DNA of 64,000 nucleotides from Struthio camelus (Eukaryota > Chordata > Aves > Struthioniformes > Struthionidae): the NCBI RefSeq assembly GCF_040807025.1, contig NC_090967.1, positions 3,470,001 to 3,534,000 on the forward strand, read 5' to 3'. Below are positions 25,986 to 43,106 of this stretch, piece after piece; position 1 is the first letter of the stretch; the number at the start of each line of letters is the position of its first letter. Under the pieces are notes generated by a model that made no database searches, was not told the origin of the DNA, and was given only the letters and a program-made list of their open reading frames with translations. Position numbers and translations under genes: made by a program.

Positions 25986-28900
25986 TCTGCAACCGGAAGC
26001 CCCTGTGGGTCGAGTTAGCATGTCTTTGTGAGATGGCTGTACTTACGCGCAGCGGGACACTCAGGAATAAACAGCTCCCCTAGGGCCCGGTTACTTAGGA
26101 AACATGGGGACAGCCATCGTGATTCTCTCCGGAGCGCTGCTGTAAAACATTACAAAACGGCCTTTCAGTGCTTTGCACTGAGACGAACCTTTCAATCAGG
26201 GTAAGTAATGAACCCCTTCAACTCTCAGCTTCTCCTAGAAGTTAATGACAAACAGGAGGCAACGTAGGTTAATTTGTATCTAGAGCAGCTTCATAAATAA
26301 AAACCTTTAGGAAAACTGGAAAATTCTGGTAATGGAAAAGAGCTGCCTTCAGTTTAAAGCCTCCGCACTCTGAAACCTAAATCAACAGTGATTAAAAATC
26401 ACGTCTTTTGACAGCTTGGTGACTTATTTGATGGCAGTTTGTAGTCAGGTCCTTATGAACACCATGACAGCACCGGTTGTCTTTGGTTTTCCTTCTGCAG
26501 CTTCCAGAGCGATGGGTGGGGAGAGGTTGGGGGGGGGGGTCTGCTCCTTACCCGCTCCTCGGAGGGGTTTTCCTGGACAAGAGGTGCAGCGAGCGAGCCG
26601 GCTGGAGGGGAACACGCTGCAGGGAAAGCTTGGGTTTCCATTGCTGTACCTGCTGCGTGGGCAAAGGCTTACCAGAGCTGTCAAGCTGTCACCTTTCACC
26701 AGCCTGAAATTCAAGAGCATTTTTTAAAAATGTAAACAAACCGAGCCTGCCAAGCGGCCTGTTAAGCCAGCCCGATGGCTGATCCCAGCTCTGCTTTCCC
26801 TCCGAGGGATCGCTGACCACCTCTGCACCCAGAGCAGCGAGTAAACTCTGGTTCAAAGGCGGACAGCCCGGGGGCGAGGGCACAAGGCTGCACGAAGCCC
26901 AGGTAAACGGGCTGGCAACAGATCGCTACGGCGGTTGGCGTTGCTCGTGAGCTTGCTGAGCGCTGAGTCCACTTCTCTGCCATCCCTTCCACCGCATCCG
27001 GGGTTAGACCCGAAATAAAGCAGCAGGCAGCTGGAAGAAAACCTCCTGGGCTAATCCTGCCGGTCAGAGACCTTCCTCAGCTACAGCGAACCGATTCCCT
27101 TACTATCAGCTCTCGAAAGGATGAGTGTGGCATGTAACTTATTACAGGCTAAATAACCTTCCCTGCCCTGGAGGCCTGTTCATTTTATTTATGGGAAAAT
27201 GTGCTCGTTAATACTCTTATCAAAGGAATGATCTAATCGGGGGGGGGGGAAGCCTCCTTTGAATATATCCATTTTAATGAGCTGCTGGGCGAAATGTTTC
27301 GGCAGGCAAAACTGACTCTGAACTCGTTTCTGACAGAGCAGTTTCTGCACAGGTCTTAACGCTCGTCCTGCTGGCATCTGTTTGTTTTGATAGCGTCCCC
27401 AAACGAAATTATGAGTAACAAAAGCCGAGCTGTACTGTGCACTTCCTCGTCCCTAAGGCTGACTGATCCGAGCACAATAGGAATTAAATGAAAATAACCA
27501 ACCCCCTCCAGTGCAGCCTTCCCCCCCCCCAAAAAAAAAAAAGAGAGGGTGCGAAAGTGGCCCGTCCTGTAAAGAAACATCAGATTGCGCCTGAACCGTT
27601 CTGTTAAAGAAAAGGGAAGCTAAGCAAAAAATAAACGGATAAATCCACCGCACAAAGGCTCCAGCAAGCAGCTAGGCAAAAGGGTCAGCAGGGAAAGAAA
27701 ACGTTCACGAAAGAATTGCACAAAGCCACTGCACGCCCGAAACGCTAATTCCATATGCTCAGACAGGGGCTTGTTTTCTCAGGACCTGGCTCTGCGCGGT
27801 GCTCTGCACCCCACCGCTCTCCCCCGCGCTCAGGGCAACTAAGGCATTTGATCCCAGCCGTGAGTTACACTCCCCTCTACGGGATTGCACACTTTGCAAG
27901 AATCCGATCTTAATCGCTTTGCACTAACGCGGGCAGGGGGAGCGGAGGGAGATGGGGGACGCGGAGGGAAAACAACACCGTGCACGAGAGCTGGCCCAAA
28001 GCGAACGAAACAGGCAACGTATCATGGAAGAGAGGATGTTGCAATGTCTTGCACTGTATTGCTTTGCAGCTACCTCCGAACTCTTCATGAGCGTTTATTT
28101 AAAATTGGCAGCAACGTCCGGAGGGAAAAAAAAAAAATCAACACAAAAATAAAGTTTGCGGAACATTGTTCTTAAATTACAGAATCACAACTGCAAACTG
28201 CAGAAGTGCTCTGGCACACTTCTTCCCCTAGAAATGTTAAGAAACACAGCAGTATCTTGTGTCTCTGTGAAGCTTGCTTGCTCACTATCTAGCTGACTAT
28301 ATTTCCTGTTCGCACTTCAGACTTCTCCCCTCACCCCACATTAATTTGATACAGCGACTGAAAGAGATGCCTAATAAGTTTGATCCTGCAAACCTACAGA
28401 AGATAAATCAGAACTTATTAGGTGGTTGCCACTATGCTGGGTTACACCCCTAAAACAGAGAACGAGATTTTAAAGTATATTAATCATCTGTTACCTCATC
28501 TGCATTCAACATACAGTCCTCTTCATACCAGCTGTTTTTAAGTGAGAAAGCAGAGATCCAAAATTTCTTTTGGTGAGAAGTACTGACATTGGTTGGCCTG
28601 GGGAACGAGCGACCGCTTTCTACTTTAGTATCTCACAAAGATCTTGGAAGATCAGCCCAGATCTGGGCTGGTAAACATCTAAGAATGCCAGTTTTACTTT
28701 GCAGTGCCATGCAGAATTTCCTTCTAGCACAAGTGGGTCTGCAAAAAACCTGACCTTCAAATCAAATCGTTCTCAGAGGAAAGAGTCAGTGAAAATGAGG
28801 AGAGTTTTCCAGGTAGAAGTGGTGTTCTAATTACACGTCCCACAAAGATCAGAATAGATTCTAACACACCAAATAGCATTTTACTAGGGGAGTATTTAAA

Positions 28901-31900
28901 ATTAGCTAACTGATAGTTTTCTGTTACCTGTAAGATAACGAACCAGAAGTTCCAAAGAAGGAGATGGATGGATTTAAGGGTCCTGCCTTATAAGACTGAC
29001 AAACTACAGATCTTACAAATTTCAGATATAACACTGTCCAGTGTTCTGATAAAGACTTTGTAAGATTTTGCTGTACTTCTTCCCCACTTGGAGCTGACCT
29101 AGATGAACGTTTATAGTAGTTTGGGACTAAAACTCGCTAAATTACAGGGTGGAGAAGTCATGACATATAATGATTTCTGTGAAAACGCGTTATGATGGAA
29201 ATCTCTGTCTCATGTTCTAATTCTCTTTTGGTGCTTAGCTATGTCTCTATGTAACTCTTAAAACTGTAAGAATGAATGGAGCCCTCCTGGAATGGAAAGA
29301 GAGAGGAATGGCAAGCAGACCCTCTTGATTTAAAGTCTTAATCACTTAATTTATTAAAAAGTTTTAAACCACTTTTTTGGGGTTACTAAGTGTGTAACGC
29401 TATGCAAGGACTGCACACGCTTTAAAAGGCAGTTCTGGTTTTTCTTTCTGCTCAACTTCCTTATTCAGCAAACCAGAGGCAGATTAATTCCCATAATGCT
29501 GCTCAGTGTCATAAACATCTCCTACTTCCACGTTCAAGAAAAGCTCTGACAGCATGACGCAGCTAAGCAGAAAATATATTAGGTTTTCTGCTACATGTCA
29601 AAAATCAATTTTTTCCATTCATCTTCACTGGAGCTTTGTTACTCCTCTAGAGAACTTGGGAACAGCCAGTGAAGCCTGCGGCAGATCACTCTCAAAAAGC
29701 TCCTTTTCAGTGGTAAACAAACCCAGATGCACTAATATTTGCAACCTTGCTATTTAGTTAAGTTTTAATTAGCTAAACACCAGAACTGCTGATCTTTCCT
29801 TTTCTAAATAAAAGAAGCACTGCAACTATGATATCAATGTGCAGGGTTTCAAGCAGTCAAGTCTTATGAGTGTTTCAGGTCCAGTAAATCTTTTTGAGCA
29901 TTAGTTTCTTGTCATCTGATCACAAACACTTGCAAACCTGAAAACAGACAATGAAGAAGACATTCAGTTACTTATCTTGTCCACTTCTTGCTCTAATATC
30001 TGTTAATATCAGCTACACGTTCCTTTGCTGCCACAAACTCTTCTTCCAAACTAAGAGCTTTCAAAAAGTAAAATTATAAAAGCTTGACAAAGAATCCTTA
30101 ACTGGGGATTTTGACTAATGTTCAGGATGTCCCTTGTTAAAAGAAAGAGAATGAAAAGCATGCTAAAACAAGCTAAAAAAGGAAAACGTTCTGGAAAATA
30201 AAACTCTGGCTTTCCTCAACCTGAAACAACTTAAATTTAGATTCCTATCGTGGCGTTCCATTTTGTTGCTTCTCTTTACTTTCTCTATTAGCAGGTATGG
30301 TTATTGAGTAACCCAGATTGTACAAGATATTTTCCCAGGCAATTTTATACAGCCTAATTGAGGTTATGTGTTTGTGCAAGAACACAGAACTTCTGGACTC
30401 AGTGCACGCTCGCCTCTGAAAGAGTTCAGTAAGCAGTTCAGGAGGGAATTCATATAAACGTACTGCCACTGGCTCCTTGGTATATCCCCTGCTTTGCGGG
30501 CTACACTGGTCCTTTGAAACAGGTATGATGGAGGTGGAAAGGCTGCGGCCAAGGGGAGCCAGTAGAACGAGGGGGTCTTTGTATATTCAGGGACAGCAGC
30601 ACAGGCCTTGAGATGAACTGGAGCGTCAGGGCTTCAGTGAACAAGATTCACTATTTGCAATTGTCCACCTTACCTCTGTGCTGAAAGTTATCATGCCACA
30701 GCAGAATTGGGCAGGTAGGAATGGATGCCCACACCTCAGCTGTTAGAGTTCTCTCTAACATCATTAGATAACACCAGGGCCTGGGATGGGTTTGGATTAA
30801 GATGCCAAACCACAAAGGCAGCTGGAGCCACTGAGACACAGACGCACATTAACTTCTGCCTACTCTGCTATGGGTATGGTAATCCATGGCAAAACATCGG
30901 TAATACACAGCTGGAGATGGCAACATCTCAAACTGCCTCAGCTGTTAATCCTGAAGCTGTAACTCAGAGGCCTCTCGGTGAGGATTTATGAATCATTGTC
31001 ACCGCTAAACTGGAAAAGTCAGGGTAGCTAAACAAAACTGCAGCTGAAACTAATCCCCCACAGTATTCAATGCACGGAAACAAAACGGGTTGATTGGGCC
31101 CTTTTCAGGCTGCATAACACCACAGTGCTGTCCAGGTCACTCATCTGTAAAACGGTATGACGGCCTACTGAGATGACAGGGATCCAAAGATGAATTGTCA
31201 CAGTAAAAAGGGAGGCAGCTGCAAAGATGATGCCCTCTGACACAGTGCCATTATAAAGAATTACAAGCAGATTACCACATAAATAATAAATACCATTATT
31301 GGAAATAACGAAACCTGAAACACAATTCTAAGGTTGTCCTTCCATCACTGAATCCATCCAATTCCCCACCAGAAAAACCTTTCTAAAGCAACATACACTA
31401 CAGAATTGCCAAATCCTCTCTGATGTGCTTCGTTTGGCCTGAGTATTCCCGAGTTGCAGCTAGGCTATTGGTTGAGAGCGGTGTCTGAATGACACATTAA
31501 ACTGCAGTCAGCCTCACCTCCGTAATTCAAGAGCCAAATCTCAAGAGCGGGGTGAAAGCAAGTACTAATGTATGTTCTGGAAGTTAAGTGCAGATACCTG
31601 CAGCAGGAAAAGGATTTTTCTCTTGCCCTTCTTACTTACCAGGACTCCCAGACAAGTAACTGGCTGCTGGCCAGGTTAGCTTGTCATTTAAGCTGCGGGA
31701 GAACAGACAATGTTTTCTTTTGGCAATACACTTTGTTCCATCATAGTCAGTGTAGGACTGTTTCAGGACACAGAAGGTGGGTGGGGATTTAGACACTTAT
31801 TCTTGTGCTAAGTGGAACCATCAATGGAATATCCATGTGCTCAGAGTTCCTGGATGGGAACATTTTAAAGCAGATAAAAATAAGAAACAGGGTAAAAACA

Positions 31901-32539
31901 AAAGATGCCCAAATACAGCTACGGTACCCGAAGGTAATAAATAGGCTTGTCACAGCCAGAGTTGACTGAAAAAAAAAAAAAAAAAAAGAACAGCCATCTC
32001 CGTTTTTTTAAGAAAGCCATGATTTTGAACAAACACACCTTTGGTCGTTTTCTTTGGCTCTATATACGCCTTTTTCCACTTGCTTTTTGGGCACCTACGA
32101 GGCCTACCCAATCACAAACTTGATTCAGCATCAGGTAAACCTTAATTTTGAGCGTTCTTTCCATGTTGGACAATAAGATGTACAGCTTAGGACCCGCTCT
32201 CTTCACCTTCTGACTCGGATTTCAGAAGAGGGCTGGTGTCACCTCATACGTTACAGACTTAAAACGTTCAGAACCGTCTAAGGTCGTCCAGGTCGTCGAC
32301 TTCACGTCTTCTCCTGCAGACCTCGGTCTGGCCGTGAGGCTGCAGAAAAGACCCACCTATGTCTTGAGGCCTTGTATTTCCGAAACGCTGGCAGGAGCTC
32401 AAATGCATAGCGTTACGTTATCAGGGGAGTGTTTCTGACCGTTTGTTAAAGGCGTAGGGATGCAGATTAACTTCTGCTATGTGAATAAGTAGCTTTTGCT
32501 TACTTCCTCATTAAGGTGCAGCACAAAAAATATATTTTG
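25986..32539. other. Intergenic, no gene seen
   Basis: About 6.5 kb without a supportable gene. Poly-G runs of 11 occur at 26529-26539 and 27239-27249, a C10-A13 junction at 27521-27543, and a 19-base A run at 31969-31987. CpG is mildly raised at 26.5-27.1 and 27.7-28.0 kb, but no promoter motif set is clear. 28.2-31.5 kb is AT-rich. Confidence 0.45.
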
Positions 32540-32543
32540 TATT

Positions 32544-32555
32544 CCCCCCCCCCCC
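32544..32555. repeat. Poly-C tract
   Basis: Twelve C residues about 250 bp upstream of the OAZ1 CpG island; part of the recurrent poly-C pattern of this window. Confidence 0.8.
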
Positions 32556-33504
32556 ACTTAAAAGCATTACCAGCGAACCATTCCCCACTACCTCAGCTGT
32601 AACTATAGATTAGTAGACAAGTCAAGGAGAAATTAAAAGCTTTAAGGTGTTGAAATTCCAGCCGGGTGCACAGCAACGAAGGAAAACGGGCACACCAAAG
32701 ACGTGTCACCATTTCAGCCTCCTCTTCTCGGGACCCACCCGGGTACTACGTGTGTGCGGGGCAGCTTTTTTATTTAACATTTTCTCCAAATATTAAGCCG
32801 ATGAACGTTTTCCGCGGCAGCGCCCGCGGTCGTCACCACCACCGCCGCCGCCGCCCTCCTGACAGGCTACCGAGCTGCCCTGGGGCGGCCGAACCGCGAT
32901 GCGCCCCCCCACGACGGGGGGCCCCTCTTCCCCAGCCGCCGCCCCGTAGGGCAAGCGGGGAAGGCCGGACCCCACCGCAATCGGCGCCCCCCCCCCCCCA
33001 GCAGCAGACCCCCGCGCCACCGGCCGCGGCCGCCGAGGGACGCAGCCCCGCCGCCGCCGCCCGGCCCCTCCCCCTCTCCTGGCGCATGCGCGAGGCCAGG
33101 CCTAGCCCCTCCCCCTCCCTGCGGTTTACCTCAGCGAGGCGGGGGCACGGACGCCGGGCTCGAACCGGCGCTTCCAAAGGGAGTGAAGGCTGCGACGCCG
33201 CGCTGAAGCCTCCCGGCCAAACCAGGCCAGCCTCAGCCCACCCGCAGGCGCGGCCAATCAGAGCGCCCTCTCCCCCCCCCGCTCCCGGCTCGTCGCGCTC
33301 CTAACTAGTGTTACCCCCCCACCATGCTGTCAACCAATAGGAAAGGAGCATTGCGTTCCGCCTCCGCTCTCCCCTCAGCCAATGGGAAGCGAGCCTCTCT
33401 AAGGGACAGTCTGGCTGTTTATTGCAGAGGAGGCCTTTCCTGTTCGGGGGCGTGGCCCACTCTGTGGGGCGTTGCCATGGTCAGGAGGGGCGTGGCCTGG
33501 AGGC

Positions 33505-33512
33505 TATATAAG
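33505..33512 (+). promoter_or_regulatory. OAZ1: OAZ1 TATA box
   Basis: TATATAAG, flanked by GGC and GACC, 106 bp upstream of the start codon. A start of transcription 25-30 bp downstream would give a 5' UTR of about 75 nt. Confidence 0.8.
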
Positions 33513-33610
33513 GACCTGTTACTTACCGGGTGCCATTTTGTGTAGCAGTGCCTGGAGAGCGGTCGGCGGGAGGCGGCGGAGGGTTTCGGGGTTCGGACCA
33601 GAGCGGCCGG

Positions 33611-37618
<4,008 letters not shown>

Positions 37619-37925
37619 ATTGCAATGTTTGCCTCTTAGAGCTTTCTTGTTGTCTATAAAGATGATTCTGTAGAAATTTTGTCAACATCTATTACAGTAT
37701 ATATAACTGTTTGTACAAAACGTTGTGACCAACTGCTCTGGTGGTGAGATGTTGAAAATTTCAGACTCCACATCTTTTTCTGGATTTGTGCGCATGTTGT
37801 GGTTGTGCAAATAAATGCTCCCTCCAAATTAGCAGTATATTTCTTGAAGTTTAATATTGTGTTTGTGATACTGAAGTATTTGCTTTAATTCTAAATAAAA
37901 ATTTATATTTTACTTTTTATTGCTG
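37619..37925 (+). terminator. OAZ1: OAZ1 3' UTR with two poly(A) signals
   Basis: AATAAA hexamers lie at 37810-37815 and 37894-37899. The second is followed by a T-rich stretch (TTTATATTTTACTTTTTATTG), so cleavage is expected shortly after 37910. The 3' UTR would be about 200-300 nt. Confidence 0.8.
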
Positions 37926-38660
37926 GTTTAAGATGTTTAAGACTTGCACTCTAAAGAGATTTGGCTATGAAATTGCCCCAACCATGTGAATTAAAATTCT
38001 AGGTATGGAAAGGCTTGCTTGGGTCACTCATTGCTTCACGAGAACTTGTGGTGGTGATCTGTCAAGGCTGAAGTAATCTAGCAGTCCTGTTTAGAAACCT
38101 GCTCTTAGTGAAAGAATTGGCATGTTATCTGTTTCCACTGCTAATAAGGGGCAGATGGAGTTGAAGGTGGATCCCTGGTGTATGAATGTACCTCCCCTGT
38201 CATAAGTGTCTTATAGAATGCTTCAGGGCATGTATTAGATAAAACTAATGGTAAGTGAGATGCTCAGAGAAGTACAGATGTGTGTATCTTGAAGTCACCA
38301 TATGTAAGGATCAAATAAGCAGTTCTGGTATCTGAAGTCACTTGTAGCAGTGAGCAGCTATGCTAGTGTGTGCTAAACTTTCCAACAAGATGACTCAATG
38401 ACAAGATCGTTGGCTGTGGTTCCATTAAGGCCTCTGACGCTTGTATTGGCAAAGAAGTATTGTCTAGGTTAGGCAGCCTCTGGAACTGGAGACAAAAATC
38501 TCACAGGGAGAACAGATTTGAGTTGAAGGGGAAGGGCAGGAATCCTCGATGCTTGTTGGACTGCACAGGCATGCCTGAGTTAAAATTTGGGATACTGATA
38601 GAAACAAAATGTGTGCTTGCATGTTGCTAGTCCTACTGAAAGCTGTGTAGGAATACTGGT
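37926..38660. other. Intergenic, no gene seen
   Basis: Downstream flank of OAZ1; no exon, repeat or motif cluster recognised. Confidence 0.5.
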
Positions 38661-38664
38661 GTCT

Positions 38665-38985
38665 CAGACCTGAGATCTGCCTAGCCCAGTGCTGTTTTCT
38701 ATGCTGGCTGTCTGCTTGCTTCCAAGGGAAGGGCCATGTAATGCTGGCAGGTCTCTGAAGAGATTCTTTCTGATTTGCTGAAGAACCCTGCTCAAGGCAT
38801 TATATTTCAAAGCTTTTCTTAATACTTGGGTGACTTTGGAGGTTTGTCTAACACCTTCTGAGCCCCTTAACTTTGCCTCTCTAAAAGCTTGTAGCAGTGA
38901 GTTCTGCAGATGAATTTCTGCTGGATCTAAGGCTATTTCATCAGGTTTGAAATGCACCATTGTTAGGCTGTGAGTCAGCATAAAT
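38665..38985 (-). mobile_element. Old CR1-type LINE fragment, antisense
   Basis: The + strand begins GACCTGAGATCTGCCTAGCC, then CAGTGCTGTTTTC, and later AGTGAGTTCTGCAGATG. This follows the antisense 3' region of older CR1 elements (ggtctgcctagtccagtatcctgt ... aatgagttccacag). It is interrupted by unrelated or highly diverged sequence. A - strand frame of 133 codons runs through it and is best explained by the element. Confidence 0.5.
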
Positions 38986-41900
38986 ACAAGCACATGACCT
39001 TCACCAAAGTGTGCGCTTCTTTCAGTGGCTTGACATCCATCCAGAGCTTGGCTTTGGAAACCCATGGTCTATCTTGGAGCTCTGTATCAATGAATCCATT
39101 GGGGATGCTTTTTTGGGGTGATCGTTAGGCTGCTGAGGCAGCTGGTCTTGCTAAACAATGCTGGAATGGTGTAGAGTATGTTTAAACCGTAACCCCTTAA
39201 AATCTGTTCTTAAAGAAGCAGCAGTGAATGTCCGTTAATTGTAACTGCCATCCCTGCTACAACCCCAGGTCTAAGAAGCTTAAAAGGCAGAGGGTGCTAC
39301 CTCCCAGGGGACGTGCTAAATTAGCAACACAGCAAAAAAGGATCTTTTTAAAGGGGCTTCAGCTATGTATCTGAACCTTCCGCTATCAAGTCAAGCCTTG
39401 CCAATCTCCCCTCCCCAGCTAGGGCAGCGCTCTCTGTTCCTTGAGTTTCTGCATACAGCACGTAGCACAACAGCAGCCTGAGCACGGACCAAGGCTCTTG
39501 ACTACAGCGTGATCCAGTTAATAGAAGCAGGCCTTTTGCCAAGATGTTGTGGCTTTATAATCATGCCCTTCCTGTACCTTTGTTTTTAAGCTGTGAGCTT
39601 GGCAGTTCTTGGTGTACAAAAGGCCAGCAAAGAGGAGGTGGGCATGAGTCTGGAATGGGTGTTTTTGCTTTTGCTAAGCGTGCTACCCCAGGCCTGAAGT
39701 TCATAAACTGTTTCTCTAGAGAAATGGTATTTTTCTCTGATTCTGCTGTTGCAGGCACGCTGCATCTGTGGTGGTGTCTGCTTTCTGCAGGGGTGTGTAA
39801 GTATGGAAAGACAAGTTGTGCTGCCTTGGAGGCCGTGGTCCCCTATAAACTTTCTCCTTGGGTGCTCTGTATCCCATCTGGCGAGTGGGGATTGTAGGAC
39901 CTGTCTTGCAAGAGAGGCAAAGTAAGCATATTTGAGTGCGAGGTGATCACCTAAAGGTGATGGTCAGATGGAAACCAAAAATGGAGATGCAGGTGGTGGT
40001 TCTTGGAGGTGGCACAGATTCTCGCCGGCCTGGCTCCAGGACACGCTGGGGCTGGAACAGGCTTGCAGGTGCCAGCCTGTGCCTTGGTCCCAGCAGAAGC
40101 AGGTTTTTTCCTTGCTGCTCCGAGATCAGATGCCCAAACAAGCCATGTTGGTGTAGCTGCTGCTAGGGCCAGGTGTTTTACTGCCATCTTGTAGCCATGC
40201 AAGATACTGCAGGAGACGTCGTGTGGACAAGGTTGCGCTAAATCTGCGGCGCTGCAAGCCGGCGCCTTACTCGTGCTTCAAACCCAGACAATCTTTTCTG
40301 GACCTTTTAGATCCAAAAGCCCATACAGGGGCTAACCTCTGAACAGTTTTTGGAAACCTGCTTAGGTGAGGATGTCAGGATTTCTGTGGCTGGGGAGCGT
40401 GCCTGCACGCACATGCTCCCTGTGCTTATTTGTTCCTCTTCCTCTTTGAAACTCAGCTGGGGAGATCATGCTGATAGATCAGGAACAAATCGACTTTCTA
40501 CAGTGCTGCAAACATGACTAGCCTGAGCCTCTACCCTCAGGGCCAGCCTTTTCGTTGCATGGGGTTCAGCAGTTATTTTTCCAGGAGGGTCTGTTCCTGT
40601 AAAACTGCGGTGTTGCATAAGCTTAGCCGCATGGCAGGCAATACTGAGCATGGTACTCACCAAGGTGGGCTCTGCTGAGAGCCCTGATCTCCAGAGACAC
40701 TGCAGCTGCGAGTCGTCCAGTCTATTTCCATCTCTGCTCCATGGGGTGACCTGGGCAAAGGCGGTCTCACCTCTCTTTGATGGCTGTTTTAGCTTTAGTT
40801 TGGAAGCCGTTCAGGGCAGGAACAGTCCCCCACTGTGTGTCTGCAGAACCTCGTACAAAGGGGCTGTGATCTCAGCTGGGTCTTTGGCCCTGCTGTAACC
40901 CAGATAATGAGGCTGCTGTCTTCCCGTGCTGAAGGCAGAGAGAGACAGAGCCTGCCTTAAGGGCCATGAGGCAATGGTCACATGGAGCTGATGGAGATAG
41001 GAGCATATTTCTGCTGTGCCAGGCTAGCAGAAAGCAATGCTTCCCCTGGGAAAAGCAGCGCGCTTATCGGACAGGGCAGGAGGTGGAAACCCACTGTTTG
41101 GGGTAGCTGGTAGAGCTCATCTCTGTGGTATCGTTTTTTTGGGGTCATGCCGCACTTTGCCAGCATTTCTTCAAGTTTGAGGACTTCTAAGTGGAATCCT
41201 CCCAGATCCAACCATGCCCTCGGCTCGACTGTCCTGTCGTTGCCCACATCATGGGAATGGAGAGGCTAACCCAGCGGGGAACGCTTGGAGGGTCCATTTT
41301 ACTGCTTGCATAGCCCACAACTGCTTGCCGCTCTCAGAGTGGCAGCTCAGAGTGGATTAATAGTTGCTGTGTATAAATTGCCCGAGTGGAGCTTTGCACA
41401 GCACTCCTCCCTCTGCAAAGGCAACTGCAGAAACTGGGCCAATCGGCCAGCATCCAAGCAGCGATCAAAATGCAGATCCCGCGTGGTACTGAGCAGCTAT
41501 AACTTATATGACCTTTCCTTGAGATATGCCCCCTCGAGGGCCCTGGGACAGAGGTGTGGATCTCATTAGAGGTCTTTTTATACAGAAAATTAATTTGTTG
41601 CAAGCTGCACTCAGCTGACTCACTGACTGAGTCAATGTGGAAGCATCTTGCAGGCAAAAAGAACTTCCCAGAAAACCTCCAGTGAGCTTGGTTCGGAGTG
41701 TTGCATCACAGGCTGCAAAGCTGGCTGAAGGTCTCAATACCGAGGAAATACATGCCGCAAAGTCCAGGGCTGTGGGGAGCGATGTGCAAGTTCCAAAATG
41801 GGCCTCTGGGTTCCTCACAACGCTAACCCTGCTCTTCCAGCCCCGGGTGTTATAGCCAGACCTTTGGAGACATTGTGCAAGATCCTAGCATTAGGATCCA

Positions 41901-42189
41901 GCATTAGGTTGTCCTACTGCCTGGGTTGAGGACTCACCAGCTTGAGGACTCTCTAAAATTTTACGTAATGGATTGCACCATGGAGACTGCTGTGCAGACA
42001 GAGAGATACAGGACACCCAGGTGCTGGGTTTGCAGTGTCTCGTTCATAACAGACCCCTCAAAAAGATTAGATGACTTACCTGTGAGTGTATCTTGGACCT
42101 GTCTCGGGCTCATCCACAGACCGACGCTCCAGGCCAATTCCTCTGGGTGCAGCAGCTGTAAACTGACCTGTACTGTTTACTCTATGCTA
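38986..42189. other. OAZ1-PEAK3 intergenic, no gene seen
   Basis: No coding exon or RNA gene is supportable over 3.2 kb. Frames of up to 117 codons have no domain character. The two genes are transcribed towards each other, so this segment lies between their 3' ends. Confidence 0.5.
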
Positions 42190-42460
42190 TCAGCGCTAAT
42201 CTAGCTCGTCACCACAGAGCGGTGAAGCTTGGCTTTGTATTTCTCCCTGGGTACATTATAAGGGTGTGTAATGCTGTAAAAGAAGCACATAAAAGACCAG
42301 TATTTAAGAGACTCACATCTGAGTTTTATTGAAGCTGTGTGGCTGGTGTATTTCCCTCTTGGAAATGTCATTTATATTTGCGACAGTGCCACAAACTCTT
42401 TCTATAGAGTGAGGCTAGGAATGCCTTAAGGTGAACTGTAATAGTTGCCATTGTATTGTT
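42190..42460. other. AT-rich element, copy A of a diverged pair
   Basis: This segment is homologous and collinear with 48440-48690. Positions 42213-42248 match 48476-48511 at 30 of 36 bases by hand count, the next 33 bases match without gaps at 19 of 33, and 42367-42401 match 48644-48678 at 27 of 35. The copy overlaps the predicted end of the PEAK3 transcript. It could be a conserved regulatory element or a copy of an ancient repeat. Confidence 0.7.
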
Positions 42461-43106
42461 TAAAACAGAGCATCATCTCAGGTGAAGCAGGAGGAGGGGT
42501 CTGAAGGACTAGGATTTTTTTTTGTCTGGAGGCTAAGCCCTGTAAACCCCATTCAGGATAATCAGCCCCTTAACTGGCACTTGATCCTGTGGCTTCCATC
42601 AAGGCACCTCTTCTGAGATGCTCCAATGAACTGGATTCATATCCTCAAATGAAAATTGTCTGAAGGAGCAAAAATACATCCCGCATTGTGGGAGTTCCTT
42701 CCAAGGTAACATAGGGTAGGAATTTGGTCCCAGCTTACTTAGGATTGTCATTAATGAGCTATAGAAGAAGCAGCATCCCAGTGCAGAGCTTTAGAAAAAG
42801 AGTTTTCCCAGCCAAGCTACCAGGATTAGCTTTGGTTTCTTGTGGGAGAGGGAGGTTGGCAGATTTGGCCAGGTCACCCATTCTCCATGGGCTCTTGGCT
42901 TCCAGGAGGCCTCTTGGGCAGGTTGAGCTTTAGCTTGTCTTTGGGTAACCCTCAGCAGGATCTCCCAAGCACATAACATCTTCAGCCTCAGTGTTCAGTG
43001 AACTGCCTGGTCTTCTGACTCCGATGACTCCATCTCTTCTTCAGCAGAGTGAGAGGATGAAGGGGATGAAAGTCTCCAAGAGTTCGATGCATAAACCCTC
43101 CAGGCT
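42305..43106 (-). terminator. PEAK3: PEAK3 3' UTR and poly(A) signal
   Basis: On the - strand, AATAAA occurs at 42330-42325, about 780 nt after the stop codon. It is the first clear hexamer downstream. The exact cleavage site is not determined. Confidence 0.55.

Noticed and set aside
33105-33180. T-arm-like tRNA motif on the - strand (GCCGG, TTCGAGC loop, CCGGC)
   Set aside because: The B-box-like hairpin is perfect, but no matching acceptor strand, anticodon arm or D arm is found at the right distance, so it is probably a chance GC palindrome.
32666-33304. 212-codon + strand frame in the OAZ1 promoter
   Set aside because: It crosses the CpG island and the first CCAAT box, is Pro/Arg/Ala-rich, has a - strand shadow, and matches no protein family.
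38664-39065. 133-codon - strand frame downstream of OAZ1
   Set aside because: It coincides with an antisense CR1-type remnant and shows no similarity to a host protein.
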